The notes under the pieces were generated by a model that saw nothing but the letters and a program-made list of their open reading frames with translations, had not been told where the DNA came from and did not search any database. The position numbers were made by a program, and so were the translations under genes. Source: Hetaerina americana (taxonomy: Eukaryota; Arthropoda; Insecta; Odonata; Calopterygidae). From it: 64,000 nt of DNA. Location of the stretch: NCBI GenBank assembly GCA_022747635.1, contig JAKTNV010000041.1, positions 372,001-436,000 on the forward strand, read 5' to 3'. Below, piece by piece: positions 36,600 to 51,079 of this stretch; the first letter of the stretch is position 1; each line of letters begins with the position of its first letter.

Positions 36600-39500
36600 C
36601 ATGCAAAAATGTGAAAAATTTAATTTTCTAAAATTGAAATAAATGCCTTCTATACACCTCAAACATTCACTCTTAAACAGAAGATTGTGGTTTTTCGCAA
36701 TATTTTTAGAAATTTGGGCTCTTTTAGTAACATTTACACTTGCGCTGAAGCATCTTTTATGCTCATTCCTTGTCTTTCAGGATTTATTCTGGGTTTTATT
36801 TTGTTAATTTGATGAAAATGAAAACCAATACACACCATGGAAACATTTTTGTTTGATTTGTGTCGAGTGAGATTTTCACCTAGAACCCAAAGGGGGGGTA
36901 TTGGCACTTTTCATGGAAAAATGTGAAAAATTAAATTTTCTAAAAATGAAATAAATGCCTTTTATACACCTCAAACATTCACTCTAAAACGGAAAATTGT
37001 TTTTTTTCGCAATATTTTTAGAAATTTGGGGTCTTTTAGTAACATTTATACTTCCGCTGAAGTATCTTTTATGCTCATTTCTTGTATTTCAGGATTTATT
37101 CTGGGTTTTATTTTGTTTATTTGATGAAAATGAACAACAATACACACCATGGAAACATGTTTGTTTGATATGTGTCGAGTGAGATTTTCACCTAGAACCC
37201 AAAGGGGGGGGTATTGGCACTTTTCATGGAAAAATGAGAAAAAATACATTTTCTAAAAATGAAATAAATGCCTTCTATACACCTCAAACATTCACTCTTA
37301 AACTGAATATTGTTGTTTTTCGCAATATTTTTAGAAATTTTGGCTCTTTTAGTAACATTAACACTTGCGCTGAAGCATCTTTTATAATCATTTCTTGTAT
37401 TTCAGTATTTATTCTGGGTTTTATTTTTTTTATTTGATGAAAATGAACAAGAATACACACCATGGAAACATTTTTGTTTGATTTGTGTCGAGTGAGATTT
37501 TCACCTAGAACCCAAAGGGGGGGATATTGGCACTATTCATGGAAAAATGTGAAAAAAAACATTTTCTAAAAATGAAATAAATGCCTTCTATAAACCTCAA
37601 ACATTCACTCTAAATCTGAAAATTGTTGTTTTTCGCAATATATTTAGAAATTTGGGCTCTTTTAGTAACATTAACAATTGCGCTGAAGCATCTTTTATGC
37701 TCATTTCTTTTCTTTCAGGATTTATTCTGGGTTTTATTTTGTTTATTTGATGAAAATGAACAACAATACACACCATGGAAACATTTTTGTTTGATTTGTG
37801 TCGAGTGAGATTTTCACCTAACACCCAAAGGGACTTTTCATGGAAAAATGTGAAAAATTAAATCTTCTAAAATTGAAATAAATGCCTTCTATACACCTAA
37901 AACATTCACTCTTAAACAGAAAATTGTGGTTTTTCGCAATATTTTTAGAAATTTGGGCTCTTATAGTAAGAATAACACTTGCGCTTAAGCATCTTTTATG
38001 CTCATTTCTTGCCTTTCAGGATTTATTCTGGGTTTAATTTTGTTTAGTTGATGAAAATGAACAACAATACACATTATGGAAACATGTTTGTTTGATATGT
38101 GTCGAGTGAGATTTTCACCTAGAACCCAAAGGGGGGGTATTGGCACTTTTCATGGAAAAATATGAAAAATTAAATTTTCTAAAAATGAAATAAATGCCTT
38201 TTATACACCTCAAACATTCACTCTTAAACGGAAAATTGTTGTTTTTCGCAATATTTTTAGAAATTTGGGCTCTTTTAGTAACATTAACAATTGCGCTGAA
38301 GCATCTTTTATGCTCATTCCTTGTCTTTCAGGATTTATTCTGGGTTTTATTTTGTTAATTTGATGAAAATGAAAACCAATACACACCATGGAAACATTTT
38401 TGTTTGATTTGTGTCGAGTGAGATTTTCACCTAGAACCCAAAGGGGGGGTATTGGCACTTTTCATGGAAAAATGTGAAAAATTAAATTTTCTAAAAATGA
38501 AATAAATGCCTTTTATACACCTCAAACATTCACTCTAAAACGGAAAATTGTTGTTTTTTGCAATATTTTTAGAAATTTGGGCCCTTTAAGTAATATTAAC
38601 ACTTGCGCTGAAGCATATTTTTTGCTCATTTCTTGTATTTCAGTATTTGTTCTGCGTTTTATTTTGTTTATTTGATGAAAATGAACAACAATACACACCA
38701 TGGAAACATTTTTTTTTGATATGTGTCGAGTGAGATTTTAACCTAGAACCCGAGGGGGTGGTATTGGCACTTTTCATGGAAAAATGTGAAAAATTTAATT
38801 TTCTAAAATTGAAAAAATTGCCTTCTATACACCTCAAACATTCACTCTTAAACAGAAGATTGTGGTTTTTCGCAATATTTTTAGAAATTTGGGCTCTTTT
38901 AATAACATTTACACTTGTGCTGAAACACCTTTTATGCTCATTCCTTGTCTTTCAGGATTTATTCTGGGTTTTATTTTGATTATTTGATGAAAATGAACAA
39001 CAAAACACACCATGGAAACATTTTTGTTTGATTTGTGTCGAGTGAGATTTTCACCTAGAACCCAAAGGGGGGGTATTGGCACTTTTCATGGAAAAATGTG
39101 AAAAATTAAATTTTCTAAAAATGAAATAAATGCCTTTTATACACCTCAAACATTCACTCTAAAAGTGAAAATTGTTGTTTTTCGCAATATTTTTAGAAAT
39201 TTGGGCTCTTTTAGTAACATTAACACTTCCGCTGAAGCATCTTTTATGCTCATTTCTTGCCTTTCAGGATTTATTCTGGGTTTTATTTTGTTTATTTGAT
39301 GAAAATGAACAACAATACACATTATGGAAACATGTTTGTTTGATATGTGTCGAGTGAGATTTTCACCTAGAACCCAAAGGGGGGGTATTGGCACTTTTCA
39401 TGGAAAAATATGAAAAATTAAATTTTCTAAAAATGAAATAAATGCCTTTTATACACCTCAAACATTCACTCTAAAACGGAAAATTGTTGTTTTTCGCAAT

Positions 39501-42500
39501 ATTTTTAGAAATTTGGGCTCTTTTAGTAACATTAACAATTACGCTGAAGCATCTTTTATGCTCATTCCTTTTCTTTCAGGATTTATTCTGGGTTTTATTT
39601 TGTTAATTTGATGAAAATGAAAACCAATACACACCATGGAAACATTTTTGTTTGATTTGTGTCGAGTGAGATTTTCACCTAGAACCCAAAGGGGGGTGTA
39701 TTGGCACTTTTCATGGAAAAATGTGAAAAATTAATTTTTCTAAAAATGAAATAAATGCCTTCTATACACCTCAGACATTCACTCTTAAACTGAAAATTGT
39801 GGTTTTTCGCAATATTTTTAGAACATTGGGCTCTTTTAGTAAGAATAACACTTGCGCCTAAGCATCTTTTATGCTCATTTCTTGCCTTTCAGGATTTATT
39901 CTGGGTTTAATTTTGTTTAGTTCATGAAAATGAACAACAATACACACCATGGAAACATTTTTGTTTGATTTGTGTTGAGTGAAATTTTCACCTAGAACCC
40001 AAAGGGGGGGGTAATGGCACTTTTCATGGAAAAATGTGAAAAATTTAATTTTCTAAAATTGAAATAAATGCCTTCTATACACCTCAAACATTCACTCTTA
40101 AACAGAAGATTGTGGTTTTTCGCAATATTTTTAGAAATTTGGGCTCTTTTAGTAACATTTACACTCGCGCTGAAGCATCTTTTATGCTCATTCCTTGTCT
40201 TTCAGGATTTATTCTGGGTTTTATTTTGTTAATTTGATGAAAATGAAAACCAATACACACCATGGAAACATTTTTGTTTGATTTGTGTCGAGTGAGATTT
40301 TCACCTAGAACCCAAAGGGGGGTGTATTGGCACTTTTCATGGAAAAATGTGAAAAATTAATTTTTCTAAAAATGAAATAAATGCCTTCTATACACCTCAG
40401 ACATTCACTCTTAAACTGAAAATTGTTGTTTTTCGCAATATTTTTAGAAATTTGGGCCCTTTAAGTAATATTAACACTTGCGCTGAAGCATCTTTTATGC
40501 TCATTTCTTGTCTTTCAGGATTTATTCTGGGTTTAATTTTGTTTATTTGATGAAAATGAACAACAATACACACCATGGAAACATTTTTGTTTGATTTGTG
40601 TCGAGTGAGATTTTCACCTAGAACCCAAAGGGACTTTTCATGGAAAAATGTGAAAAATTAAATTTTCTAAAATTGAAATAAATGAATTCTATACACCTAA
40701 AACATTCACTCTTAAACAGAAAATTGTGGTTTTTCGCAATATTTTTAGAACTTTGGGCTCTTTTAGTAAGAATAACACTTGCGCCTAAGCATCTTTTATG
40801 CTCATTTCTTGCCTTTCAGGATTTATTCTGGGTTTAATTTTGTTTAGTTCATGAAAATGAACAACAATACACACCATGGAAACATTTTTGTTTGATTTGT
40901 GTTGAGTGAAATTTTCACCTAGAACCCAAAGGGGGGGGTAATGGCACTTTTCATGGAAAAATGTGAAAAATTTAATATTCTAAAATTGAAATAAATGCCT
41001 TCTATACACCTCAAACATTCACTCTTAAACAGAAGATTGTGGTTTTTCGCAATATTTTTAGAAATTTGGGCTCTTTTAGTAACATTTACACTTGCGCTGA
41101 AGCATCTTTTATGCTCATTCCTTGTCTTTCAGGATTTATTCTGGGTTTTATTTTGTTAATTTGATGAAAATGAAAACCAATACACACCATGGAAACATTT
41201 TTGTTTGATTTGTGTCGAGTGAGATTTTCACCTAGAACCCAAAGGGGGGGTATTGGCACTTTTCATGGAAAAATGTGAAAAATTAAATTTTCTAAAATTG
41301 AAATAAATGCCTTTTATACACCTCAAACATTCACTCTAAAACGGAAAATTGTTGTTTTTCGCAATATTTTTAGAAATTTGGGCCCTTTAAGTAATATTAA
41401 CACTTGCGCTGAAGCATCTATTTTGCTCATTTCTTGTATTTCAGTATTTGTTCTGTGTTTTATTTTGTTTATTTGATGAAAATGAACAACAATACACACC
41501 ATGGAAACATTTTTTTTGATATGTGTCGAGTGAGCTTTTAACCTAGAACCCAAGGGGGGGGGTATTGGCACTTTTCATGGAAAAATGTGAAAAATTTAAT
41601 TTTCTAAAATTGAAATAAATGCCTTCTATACACCTCAAACATTCACTCTACAACAGAAGATTGTTGTTTTCCGCAATATTTTTAGAAATTTGGGCTCTTT
41701 TAGTAACATTAACGTTTGCGCTGAAGCATCTTTTATGCTCATTTCTTGTCTTTCAGGATTTATTCTGGGTTTTATTTTGTTTATTTGATGAAAATGAACA
41801 ACAATACACCCCATAGAATCATTTTTGTTTGATTTGTGTCGAGTGAGATTTTCACCTAGAACCCAAAGGGGGGGGTATTGGCACTTTTCATGGAAAAATG
41901 TAAAAAATTAAAATTTCTAAAAATGAAATAAATGCCTTCTATACACCTCAAACATTCACTCTAAAACAGAAGATTGTTGTTTTTCACAATATTTTTAGAA
42001 ATTTGGGCTCTTTTAGTAACATTAACACTTCCGCTGAAGCATCTTTTATGCTCATTTCTTGCCTTTCAGGATTTATTCTGGGTTTTATTTTGTTTATTTG
42101 ATGAAAATGAACAACAATACACCCCATAGAATCATTTTTGTTTGATTTGTGTCGAGTGAGATTTTCACCTAGAACCCAAAGGGGGGGTATTGGCACTTTT
42201 CATGGAAAAATGTGAAAAATTAAATTTTCTAAAAATGAAATAAATGCCTTTTATACACCTCAAACATTCACTCTAAAACGGAAAATTGTTTTTTTTCGCA
42301 ATATTTTTAGAAATTTGGGGTCTTTTAGTAACATTTATACTTCCGCTGAAGTATCTTTTATGCTCATTTCTTGTATTTCAGGATTTATTCTGGGTTTTAT
42401 TTTGTTTATTTGATGAAAATGAACAACAATACACACCATGGAAACATGTTTGTTTGATATGTGTCGAGTGAGATTTTCACCTAGAACCCAAAGGGGGGGT

Positions 42501-43751
42501 ATTGGCACTTTTCATGGAAAAACGAGAAAAAATACATTTTCTAAAAATGAAATAAATGCCTTCTATACACCTCAAACATTCACTCTTAAACTGAATATTG
42601 TTGTTTTTCGCAATATTTTTAGAAATTTTGGCTCTTTTAGTAACATTAACACTTGCGCTGAAGCATCTTTTATAATCATTTCTTGTATTTCAGTATTTAT
42701 TCTGGGTTTTATTTTTTTTATTTGATGAAAATGAACAAGAATACACACCATGGAAACATTTTTGTTTGATTTGTGTCGAGTGAGATTTTCACCTAGAACC
42801 CAAAGGGGGGGATATTGGCACTATTCATGGAAAAATGTGAAAAAAAACATTTTCTAAAAATGAAATAAATGCCTTCTATAAACCTCAAACATTCACTCTA
42901 AATCTGAAAATTGTTGTTTTTCGCAATATATTTAGAAATTTGGGCTCTTTTAGTAACATTAACAATTGCGCTGAAGCATCTTTTATGCTCATTTCTTTTC
43001 TTTCAGGATTTATTCTGGGTTTTATTTTGTTTATTTGATGAAAATGAACAACAATACACACCATGGAAACATTTTTGTTTGATTTGTGTCGAGTGAGATT
43101 TTCACCTAACACCCAAAGGGACTTTTCATGGAAAAATGTGAAAAATTAAATCTTCTAAAATTGAAATAAATGCCTTCTATACACCTAAAACATTCACTCT
43201 TAAACAGAAAATTGTGGTTTTTCGCAATATTTTTAGAAATTTGGGCTCTTATAGTAAGAATAACACTTGCGCTTAAGCATCTTTTATGCTCATTTCTTGC
43301 CTTTCAGGATTTATTCTGGGTTTAATTTTGTTTAGTTGATGAAAATGAACAACAATACACACCATGGAAACATTTTTGTTTGATTTGTGTCGAGTGAGAT
43401 TTTCACCTAGAACCCAAAGGGGGGGTATTTGCACTTTTCATGGAAAAATGTGAAAAATTAAATTTTCTAAAAATGAAATAAATGCCTTTTATACACCTCA
43501 AACATTCACTCTAAAACGGAAAATTGTTGTTTTTTGCAATATTTTTAGAAATTTGGGCCCTTTAAGTAATATTAACACTTGCGCTGAAGCATATTTTTTG
43601 CTCATTTCTTGTATTTCAGTATTTGTTCTGCGTTTTATTTTGTTTAGTTGATGAAAATGAAAACCAATACACACCATGGAAACATTTTTGTTTGATTTGT
43701 GTTGAGTGAAATTTTCACCTAGAACCCAAAGGGGGGGGTAATGGCACTTTT
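36600..43751 (+). repeat. Higher-order repeat unit 3 (marker to marker, 7,152 bp)
   Basis: This runs from the marker at 36600 to that at 43752. It aligns with the following block at an offset of 7,152 bp at many points (36997/44149, 37597/44749, 38640/45792, 39146/46298, 42286/49438). The offset drops to 6,839 bp in the middle (41323/48162, 41619/48458). The next block therefore lost one monomer after 39.4 kb and gained one before 49.4 kb. A sub-block is also repeated at 5,289 bp (36997/42286) and 1,863 bp (42286/44149). Confidence 0.75.
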
Positions 43752-46700
43752 CATGCAAAAATGTGAAAAATTTAATTTTCTAAAATTGAAATAAATGCCT
43801 TCTATACACCTCAAACATTCACTCTTAAACAGAAGATTGTGGTTTTTCGCAATATTTTTAGAAATTTGGGCTCTTTTAGTAACATTTACACTTGCGCTGA
43901 AGCATCTTTTATGCTCATTCCTTGTCTTTCAGGATTTATTCTGGGTTTTATTTTGTTAATTTGATGAAAATGAAAACCAATACACACCATGGAAACATTT
44001 TTGTTTGATTTGTGTCGAGTGAGATTTTCACCTAGAACCCAAAGGGGGGGTATTGGCACTTTTCATGGAAAAATGTGAAAAATTAAATTTTCTAAAAATG
44101 AAATAAATGCCTTTTATACACCTCAAACATTCACTCTAAAACGGAAAATTGTTTTTTTTCGCAATATTTTTAGAAATTTGGGGTCTTTTAGTAACATTTA
44201 TACTTCCGCTGAAGTATCTTTTATGCTCATTTCTTGTATTTCAGGATTTATTCTGGGTTTTATTTTGTTTATTTGATGAAAATGAACAACAAAACACACC
44301 ATGGAAACATGTTTGTTTGATATGTGTCGAGTGAGATTTTCACCTAGAACCCAAAGGGGGGGGTATTGGCACTTTTCATGGAAAAATGAGAAAAAATACA
44401 TTTTCTAAAAATGAAATAAATGCCTTCTATACACCTCAAACATTCACTCTTAAACTGAATATTGTTGTTTTTCGCAATATTTTTAGAAATTTTGGCTCTT
44501 TTAGTAACATTAACACTTGCGCTGAAGCATCTTTTATAATCATTTCTTGTATTTCAGTATTTATTCTGGGTTTTATTTTTTTTATTTGATGAAAATGAAC
44601 AAGAATACACACCATGGAAACATTTTTGTTTGATTTGTGTCGAGTGAGATTTTCACCTAGAACCCAAAGGGGGGGATATTGGCACTATTCATGGAAAAAT
44701 GTGAAAAAAAACATTTTCTAAAAATGAAATAAATGCCTTCTATAAACCTCAAACATTCACTCTAAATCTGAAAATTGTTGTTTTTCGCAATATATTTAGA
44801 AATTTGGGCTCTTTTAGTAACATTAACAATTGCGCTGAAGCATCTTTTATGCTCATTTCTTTTCTTTCAGGATTTATTCTGGGTTTTATTTTGTTTATTT
44901 GATGAAAATGAACAACAATACACACCATGGAAACATTTTTGTTTGATTTGTGTCGAGTGAGATTTTCACCTAACACCCAAAGGGACTTTTCATGGAAAAA
45001 TGTGAAAAATTAAATCTTCTAAAATTGAAATAAATGCCTTCTATACACCTAAAACATTCACTCTTAAACAGAAAATTGTGGTTTTTCGCAATATTTTTAG
45101 AAATTTGGGCTCTTATAGTAAGAATAACACTTGCGCTTAAGCATCTTTTATGCTCATTTCTTGCCTTTCAGGATTTATTCTGGGTTTAATTTTGTTTAGT
45201 TGATGAAAATGAACAACAATACACATTATGGAAACATGTTTGTTTGATATGTGTCGAGTGAGATTTTCACCTAGAACCCAAAGGGGGGGTATTGGCACTT
45301 TTCATGGAAAAATATGAAAAATTAAATTTTCTAAAAATGAAATAAATGCCTTTTATACACCTCAAACATTCACTCTTAAACGGAAAATTGTTGTTTTTCG
45401 CAATATTTTTAGAAATTTGGGCTCTTTTAGTAACATTAACAATTGCGCTGAAGCATCTTTTATGCTCATTCCTTGTCTTTCAGGATTTATTCTGGGTTTT
45501 ATTTTGTTAATTTGATGAAAATGAAAACCAATACACACCATGGAAACATTTTTGTTTGATTTGTGTCGAGTGAGATTTTCACCTAGAACCCAAAGGGGGG
45601 GTATTGGCACTTTTCATGGAAAAATGTGAAAAATTAAATTTTCTAAAAATGAAATAAATGCCTTTTATACACCTCAAACATTCACTCTAAAACGGAAAAT
45701 TGTTGTTTTTTGCAATATTTTTAGAAATTTGGGCCCTTTAAGTAATATTAACACTTGCGCTGAAGCATATTTTTTGCTCATTTCTTGTATTTCAGTATTT
45801 GTTCTGCGTTTTATTTTGTTTATTTGATGAAAATGAACAACAATACACACCATGGAAACATTTTTTTTTGATATGTGTCGAGTGAGATTTTAACCTAGAA
45901 CCCGAGGGGGGGGTATTGGCACTTTTCATGGAAAAATGTGAAAAATTTAATTTTCTAAAATTGAAATAAATGCCTTCTATACACCTCAAACATTCACTCT
46001 TAAACAGAAGATTGTGGTTTTTCGCAATATTTTTAGAAATTTGGGCTCTTTTAATAACATTTACACTTGTGCTGAAACACCTTTTATGCTCATTCCTTGT
46101 CTTTCAGGATTTATTCTGGGTTTTATTTTGATTATTTGATGAAAATGAACAACAAAACACACCATGGAAACATTTTTGTTTGATTTGTGTCGAGTGAGAT
46201 TTTCACCTAGAACCCAAAGGGGGGGTATTGGCACTTTTCATGGAAAAATGTGAAAAATTAAATTTTCTAAAAATGAAATAAATGCCTTTTATACACCTCA
46301 AACATTCACTCTAAAAGTGAAAATTGTTGTTTTTCGCAATATTTTTAGAAATTTGGGCTCTTTTAGTAACATTAACACTTCCGCTGAAGCATCTTTTATG
46401 CTCATTTCTTGCCTTTCAGGATTTATTCTGGGTTTTATTTTGTTTATTTGATGAAAATGAACAACAATACACATTATGGAAACATGTTTGTTTGATATGT
46501 GTCGAGTGAGATTTTCACCTAGAACCCAAAGGGGGGGTATTGGCACTTTTCATGGAAAAATATGAAAAATTAAATTTTCTAAAAATGAAATAAATGCCTT
46601 TTATACACCTCAAACATTCACTCTAAAACGGAAAATTGTTGTTTTTCGCAATATTTTTAGAAATTTGGGCTCTTTTAGTAACATTAACAATTGCGCTGAA

Positions 46701-49700
46701 GCATCTTTTATGCTCATTCCTTGTATTTCAGGATTTATTCTGGGTTTTATTTTGTTAATTTGATGAAAATGAAAACCAATACACACCATGGAAACATTTT
46801 TGTTTGATTTGTGTCGAGTGAGATTTTCACCTAGAACCCAAAGGGGGGTGTATTGGCACTTTTCATGGAAAAATGTGAAAAATTAATTTTTCTAAAAATG
46901 AAATAAATGCCTTCTATACACCTCAGACATTCACTCTTAAACTGAAAATTGTGGTTTTTCGCAATATTTTTAGAACTTTGGGCTCTTTTAGTAAGAATAA
47001 CACTTGCGCCTAAGCATCTTTTATGCTCATTTCTTGCCTTTCAGGATTTATTCTGGGTTTAATTTTGTTTAGTTCATGAAAATGAAAACCAATACACACC
47101 ATGGAAACATTTTTGTTTGATTTGTGTCGAGTGAGATTTTCACCTAGAACCCAAAGGGGGGTGTATTGGCACTTTTCATGGAAAAATGTGAAAAATTAAT
47201 TTTTCTAAAAATGAAATAAATGCCTTCTATACACCTCAGACATTCACTCTTAAACTGAAAATTGTTGTTTTTCGCAATATTTTTAGAAATTTGGGCCCTT
47301 TAAGTAATATTAACACTTGCGCTGAAGCATCTTTTATGCTCATTTCTTGTCTTTCAGGATTTATTCTGGGTTTAATTTTGTTTATTTGATGAAAATGAAC
47401 AACAATACACACCATGGAAACATTTTTGTTTGATTTGTGTCGAGTGAGATTTTCACCTAGAACCCAAAGGGACTTTTCATGGAAAAATGTGAAAAATTAT
47501 ATTTTTCAAAATTGAAATAAATGCCTTCTATACACCTAAAACATTCACTCTTAAACAGAAAATTGTGGTTTTTCGCAATATTTTTAGAACTTTGGGCTCT
47601 TTTAGTAAGAATAACACTTGCGCCTAAGCATCTTTTATGCTCATTTCTTGCCTTTCAGGATTTATTCTGGGTTTAATTTTGTTTAGTTCATGAAAATGAA
47701 CAACAATACACACCATGGAAACATTTTTGTTTGATTTGTGTTGAGTGAAATTTTCACCTAGAACCCAAAGGGGGGGGTAATGGCACTTTTCATGGAAAAA
47801 TGTGAAAAATTTAATATTCTAAAATTGAAATAAATGCCTTCTATACACCTCAAACATTCACTCTTAAACAGAAGATTGTGGTTTTTCGCAATATTTTTAG
47901 AAATTTGGGCTCTTTTAGTAACATTTACACTTGCGCTGAAGCATCTTTTATGCTCATTCCTTGTCTTTCAGGATTTATTCTGGGTTTTATTTTGTTAATT
48001 TGATGAAAATGAAAACCAATACACACCATGGAAACATTTTTGTTTGATTTGTGTCGAGTGAGATTTTCACCTAGAACCCAAAGGGGGGGTATTGGCACTT
48101 TTCATGGAAAAATGTGAAAAATTAAATTTTCTAAAATTGAAATAAATGCCTTTTATACACCTCAAACATTCACTCTAAAACGGAAAATTGTTGTTTTTCG
48201 CAATATTTTTAGAAATTTGGGCCCTTTAAGTAATATTAACACTTGCGCTGAAGCATCTATTTTGCTCATTTCTTGTATTTCAGTATTTGTTCTGTGTTTT
48301 ATTTTGTTTATTTGATGAAAATGAACAACAATACACACCATGGAAACATTTTTTTTGATATGTGTCGAGTGAGCTTTTAACCTAGAACCCAAGGGGGGGG
48401 GTATTGGCACTTTTCATGGAAAAATGTGAAAAATTTAATTTTCTAAAATTGAAATAAATGCCTTCTATACACCTCAAACATTCACTCTACAACAGAAGAT
48501 TGTTGTTTTTCGCAATATTTTTAGAAATTTGGGCTCTTTTAGTAACATTAACGTTTGCGCTGAAGCATCTTTTATGCTCATTTCTTGTCTTTCAGGATTT
48601 ATTCTGGGTTTTATTTTGTTTATTTGATGAAAATGAACAACAATACACCCCATAGAATCATTTTTGTTTGATTTGTGTCGAGTGAGATTTTCACCTAGAA
48701 CCCAAAGGGGGGGGTATTGGCACTTTTCATGGAAAAATGTAAAAAATTAAAATTTCTAAAAATGAAATAAATGCCTTCTATACACCTCAAACATTCACTC
48801 TAAAACAGAAGATTGTTGTTTTTCACAATATTTTTAGAAATTTGGGCTCTTTTAGTAACATTAACACTTCCGCTGAAGCATCTTTTATGCTCATTTCTTG
48901 CCTTTCAGGATTTATTCTGGGTTTTATTTTGTTTATTTGATGAAAATGAACAACAATACACCCCATAGAATCATTTTTGTTTGATTTGTGTCGAGTGAGA
49001 TTTTCACCTAGAACCCAAAGGGGGGGGTATTGGCACTTTTCATGGAAAAATGTAAAAAATTAAAATTTCTAAAAATGAAATAAATGCCTTCTATACACCT
49101 CAAACATTCACTCTAAAACAGAAGATTGTTGTTTTTCACAATATTTTTAGAAATTTGGGCTCTTTTAGTAACATTAACACTTCCGCTGAAGCATCTTTTA
49201 TGCTCATTTCTTGCCTTTCAGGATTTATTCTGGGTTTTATATTGTTTATTTGATGAAAATGAACAACAATACACATTATGGAAACATGTTTGTTTGATAT
49301 GTGTCGAGTGAGATTTTCACCTAGAACCCAAAGGGGGTGTATTGGCACTTTTCATGGAAAAATGTGAAAAATTAATTTTTCTAAAAATGAAATAAATGCC
49401 TTTTATACACCTCAAACATTCACTCTAAAACGGAAAATTGTTTTTTTTCGCAATATTTTTAGAAATTTGGGGTCTTTTAGTAACATTTATACTTCCGCTG
49501 AAGTATCTTTTATGCTCATTTCTTGTATTTCAGGATTTATTCTGGGTTTTATTTTGTTTATTTGATGAAAATGAACAACAATACACACCATGGAAACATG
49601 TTTGTTTGATATGTGTCGAGTGAGATTTTCACCTAGAACCCAAAGGGGGGGGTATTGGCACTTTTCATGGAAAAATGAGAAAAAATACATTTTCTAAAAA

Positions 49701-50980
49701 TGAAATAAATGCCTTCTATACACCTCAAACATTCACTCTTAAACTGAATATTGTTGTTTTTCGCAATATTTTTAGAAATTTTGGCTCTTTTAGTAACATT
49801 AACACTTGCGCTGAAGCATCTTTTATAATCATTTCTTGTATTTCAGTATTTATTCTGGGTTTTATTTTTTTTATTTGATGAAAATGAACAAGAATACACA
49901 CCATGGAAACATTTTTGTTTGATTTGTGTCGAGTGAGATTTTCACCTAGAACCCAAAGGGGGGGATATTGGCACTATTCATGGAAAAATGTGAAAAAAAA
50001 CATTTTCTAAAAATGAAATAAATGCCTTCTATAAACCTCAAACATTCACTCTAAATCTGAAAATTGTTGTTTTTCGCAATATTTTTAGAAATTTGGGCTC
50101 TTTTAGTAACATTAACAATTGCGCTGAAGCATCTTTTATGCTCATTTCTTTTCTTTCAGGATTTATTCTGGGTTTTATTTTGTTTATTTGATGAAAATGA
50201 ACAACAATACACACCATGGAAACATTTTTGTTTGATTTGTGTCGAGTGAGATTTTCACCTAACACCCAAAGGGACTTTTCATGGAAAAATGTGAAAAATT
50301 AAATCTTCTAAAATTGAAATAAATGCCTTCTATACACCTAAAACATTCACTCTTAAACAGAAAATTGTGGTTTTTCGCAATATTTTTAGAAATTTGGGCT
50401 CTTATAGTAAGAATAACACTTGCGCTTAAGCATCTTTTATGCTCATTTCTTGCCTTTCAGGATTTATTCTGGGTTTAATTTTGTTTAGTTGATGAAAATG
50501 AACAACAATACACACCATGGAAACATTTTTGTTTGATTTGTGTCGAGTGAGATTTTCACCTAGAACCCAAAGGGGGGGTATTGGCACTTTTCATGGAAAA
50601 ATGTGAAAAATTAAATTTTCTAAAAATGAAATAAATGCCTTTTATACACCTCAAACATTCACTCTAAAACGGAAAATTGTTGTTTTTTGCAATATTTTTA
50701 GAAATTTGGGCCCTTTAAGTAATATTAACACTTGCGCTGAAGCATATTTTTTGCTCATTTCTTGTATTTCAGTATTTGTTCTGCGTTTTATTTTGTTTAT
50801 TTGATGAAAATGAACAACAATACACACCATGGAAACATTTTTTTTTGATATGTGTCGAGTGAGATTTTAACCTAGAACCCGAGGGGGGGGTATTGGCACT
50901 TTTCATGGAAAAATGTGAAAAATTTAATTTTCTAAAATTGAAATAAATGCCTTCTATACACCTCAAACATTCACTCTTAA
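43752..50980 (+). repeat. Higher-order repeat unit 4 (partial, follows unit 3 closely)
   Basis: This begins at the fourth catgcaaaaatg marker. It repeats the order of unit 3 at the 7,152-bp offset up to about 50.2 kb, with the two compensating single-monomer indels described there. I saw no fifth marker at the expected place near 50.9 kb, so the register breaks. Shorter block copies follow instead: 49126 recurs at 52860 (3,734 bp, 12 monomers) and at 57837 (a further 4,977 bp, 16 monomers). Confidence 0.68.
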
Positions 50981-51079
50981 ACAGAAGATTGTGGTTTTTC
51001 GCAATATTTTTAGAAATTTGGGCTCTTTTAATAACATTTACACTTGTGCTGAAACACCTTTTATGCTCATTCCTTGTCT

